A stretch of DNA of 64,000 bases from UPXZ01 sp049840795. GTDB taxonomy: Bacteria > Bacteroidota > Bacteroidia > Bacteroidales > Paludibacteraceae. Position numbers and translations under genes: made by a program. The DNA lies in contig JASGJK010000038.1 in NCBI GenBank assembly GCA_049840795.1, forward strand, positions 5,720 through 69,719, given 5' to 3'. This document shows positions 62,677 through 64,000 of this stretch, one piece after another. How positions within the stretch are numbered: position 1 is the first letter of the stretch; every line of letters begins with the position of its first letter. The notes beneath the pieces were generated by a model, which made no database searches, had not been told where the DNA came from, and saw nothing but the letters and a program-made list of their open reading frames with translations.

Positions 62677-63417
62677 TTATTTAGTATTAATTGTACCTGT
62701 TCCATATATAATTACGGGAAAACCATGAGAATCATTTAATCTAGCTCTTTTTCTTTCCCAATATATCAGATTATCTCGGGTACCTTGTGGCTTTCCATCT
62801 TTAAATGGATGATGAAAATCCCAGTTATATTCATCTTTAAACAACTTAACAGTTCCCGTGGAAGAGTCTAATAATTGCATTTGTGTATTGCCTAAGGCAT
62901 ATGTTGTATTCATAGAAGTCGAATTACCCCATATGACAAAATTAAATAAATTTACATTTGCTTTGACATCTTGTTTTAAAGGAAAATTATGAGTACTTAA
63001 ATTTCCAAAGTTTAATTTGGCGGCATCTATATACAATGTGTTATTAGGGGTTGGATTCTTTAATGCATTTGGGTGTGCTTTAGCCCAAGCAATACCTTCG
63101 CTAATAGTAACAAATCCATCATAATCAGGACGATCTTTTAGACTCATAAAATGATTGTAGAATTTATAATAATCACCTAAATCAGGAATTGCGGCATAGT
63201 ATTCGTCTCCTCCATTAGGTGCCAAATCCTTAGCCATTGCTGCCTCGTGGCTCATACCTTGTTCGAAGTCGCTTCTATTCATAATAATGGGTTTTCCTTG
63301 CAGACCTTCGTCATCTGTACCTAAAAAATTACCATCAGGATCATAAATAGGGCTAAGTTCCATTCCATTCAAATCCATTATCCGCACCAGATTCCCTCCA
63401 CACCACGCATCTACTCT
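62677..63417 (-). CDS. displaced RHS C-terminal tip, toxin-like domain of unknown activity
   Basis: The open frame starts after a stop at 63418-63420 and reads DAWCGGNLVRIMDLNGMELS, a short scrap of RHS core, followed by a ~215-residue tip: 'YDPDGNFLGTDDEGLQGKPI' then 'VTISEGIAWAKAHPNALKNP', 'TLYIDAAKLNFGNLSTHNFP' and a C-terminal 'YNWDFHHPFKDGKPQGTRDN', ending HGFPVIIYGTGTINTK. Bacteroidota RHS proteins carry similar tips, but I know of no assigned activity. His-rich DFHHPFKDG could be catalytic. No proper start codon besides a GTG at 63387. It lies between a transposase and a candidate immunity gene. Confidence 0.6.
   Translation of the reverse strand, partial: RVDAWCGGNLVRIMDLNGMELSPIYDPDGNFLGTDDEGLQGKPIIMNRSDFEQGMSHEAAMAKDLAPNGGDEYYAAIPDLGDYYKFYNHFMSLKDRPDYDGFVTISEGIAWAKAHPNALKNPTPNNTLYIDAAKLNFGNLSTHNFPLKQDVKANVNLFNFVIWGNSTSMNTTYALGNTQMQLLDSSTGTVKLFKDEYNWDFHHPFKDGKPQGTRDNLIYWERKRARLNDSHGFPVIIYGTGTINTK
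63390..63410. repeat. RHS junction direct repeat, copy 2
   Basis: Identical to 61524-61544. It lies directly next to the TAG of the transposase remnant (63411-63413). Confidence 0.75.
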
Positions 63418-64000
63418 TTATACACATCTTCCAGTTCATCTAAAGCGAGTTCGAAAGCATCATATTTGATATAGAAAATATCCATCCCTTTCTTTATTGT
63501 AATATATCCGGGTGGTCCTTGACTACTGTATCCTGTCCATTTGCCTAACCTTGCCACAATCCATGCTGCCCATGCTAAAGTATTTATTATGAAAGGGTTT
63601 TTCTGCATCTCTGTTTTTTCCTTCTAACCTGGGTTAAGGATCTTTAAGAACGCTATTTGTTTGTTTGAAAAAGCCATTTTAGCTTCACAGTCTTCACGCT
63701 TTTGATCATAAGCTATCTTTATAATCATTATCTGCAAGGCTGCTTGTAAGCAAAACAACATCAGTCTTTTTAATCCCAATCCAGATTCAAGCTGAGAAGA
63801 TTCAATATCTAAGCCATCAGATTTCAGTATTCGGAATAATTCTTCAATATACCACCTTGCGCGATACCAATGAACGCATTGAGTGGCTTGTTCTACCGTG
63901 TCGATTTGGTGGGTTGTATACAACCTCCATTCAATTGGATCTTCGCCCGATGGAACTGTGTCTGGTCGTTCAACCACATAGATACAATTCATTTTTATAG
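63411..64000 (-). pseudogene. IS4-family transposase, C-terminal part (runs off the window), apparently broken
   Basis: About 195 residues of the C-terminal half. The YREK signature is clear in YRARWYIEELFRILK, followed by LQAALQIMIIKIAYDQ and, after a break, LAWAAWIVARLGKWTGYSSQ and GPPGYITIKKG, typical of IS4 transposase C-termini. At 63610-63626 an in-frame TAG interrupts; two offsetting indels (one base missing before AGG, one A too many in the A6 run) would read NPRLEGKTEMQKNP. Different from the IS4 element at 58831-60200. Its 3' end abuts RHS sequence, so the outer end of the IS seems lost. Confidence 0.75.

Overview
The window is AT-rich chromosomal DNA of a member of the Bacteroidota, most likely order Bacteroidales. 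Three things point there. Family markers include two DUF6089-type outer-membrane proteins, DUF4924, L25/Ctc, a PorE-like OmpA lipoprotein, BlaR1 with TonB-plug-like repeats and a large outer-membrane beta-barrel protein. Many upstream regions carry the Bacteroidota -7 box TAnnTTTG. The gene order DUF6089-uppS-bamA-ompH-ompH is familiar from this order. Genus cannot be read from the sequence; a Paludibacteraceae- or Dysgonomonadaceae-like anaerobe is only a guess.

Layout. 1-7 kb: end of a DUF3108 protein, a DUF1345 membrane protein, a dTDP-rhamnose cluster (rfbA, rfbC, rfbD, no rfbB) containing a broken four-helix-bundle gene, then S4/pth/rplY housekeeping genes. 7.2-12.6 kb: a ferredoxin-domain protein, an MFS carrier and an anSME-type radical SAM enzyme in one operon, an SpmA/SpmB fusion and ybeY. 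12.8-18.3 kb: the envelope cluster DUF6089-uppS-bamA-two OmpH/Skp chaperones. 18.4-30.4 kb: C69 dipeptidase, RNase HI, tRNA-Arg(CCU), lolD, a YgjP-type metallopeptidase, an SBF transporter, dgt, queA, a DUF2027/Smr protein, a nucleoside permease, a bifunctional nuclease and smpB. 30.5-40.1 kb: a beta-barrel protein, an ABC transporter/GntR operon, a blaI-blaR1 pair and ftsE. 40.2-57.6 kb: hisIE, folA, thyA, porE-like, DUF1015, lrgAB, ppiB, sdaA, a POT carrier, rnz, lptB, DUF4256, htrA and an esterase.

57.6-64 kb is the accessory end. It holds a decayed IS1-family element, a nucleoside deaminase, a broken IS4-family element, and an array of displaced RHS C-terminal cassettes (toxin tip plus putative immunity gene). 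One cassette has a lipase-like toxin followed by a multi-pass membrane protein; another has an unfamiliar toxin-like tip. The array abuts a second IS4-family transposase that runs off the window. This is the best candidate for new biology here.

Two cross-cutting observations matter. First, at least a dozen genes, including bamA, lolD and queA, are interrupted by single-base indels, mostly in homopolymers. This looks more like uncorrected sequencing error than decay, so those genes are annotated as single genes with a marked frameshift. Second, the intergenic DNA is rich in small repeats: a 92-nt nested palindrome in two copies, a C/G-rich stem element just upstream of several start codons, 8-9-nt tandem repeats in the rfb cluster, a 21-bp minisatellite, and nested inverted repeats beside the ABC operon.
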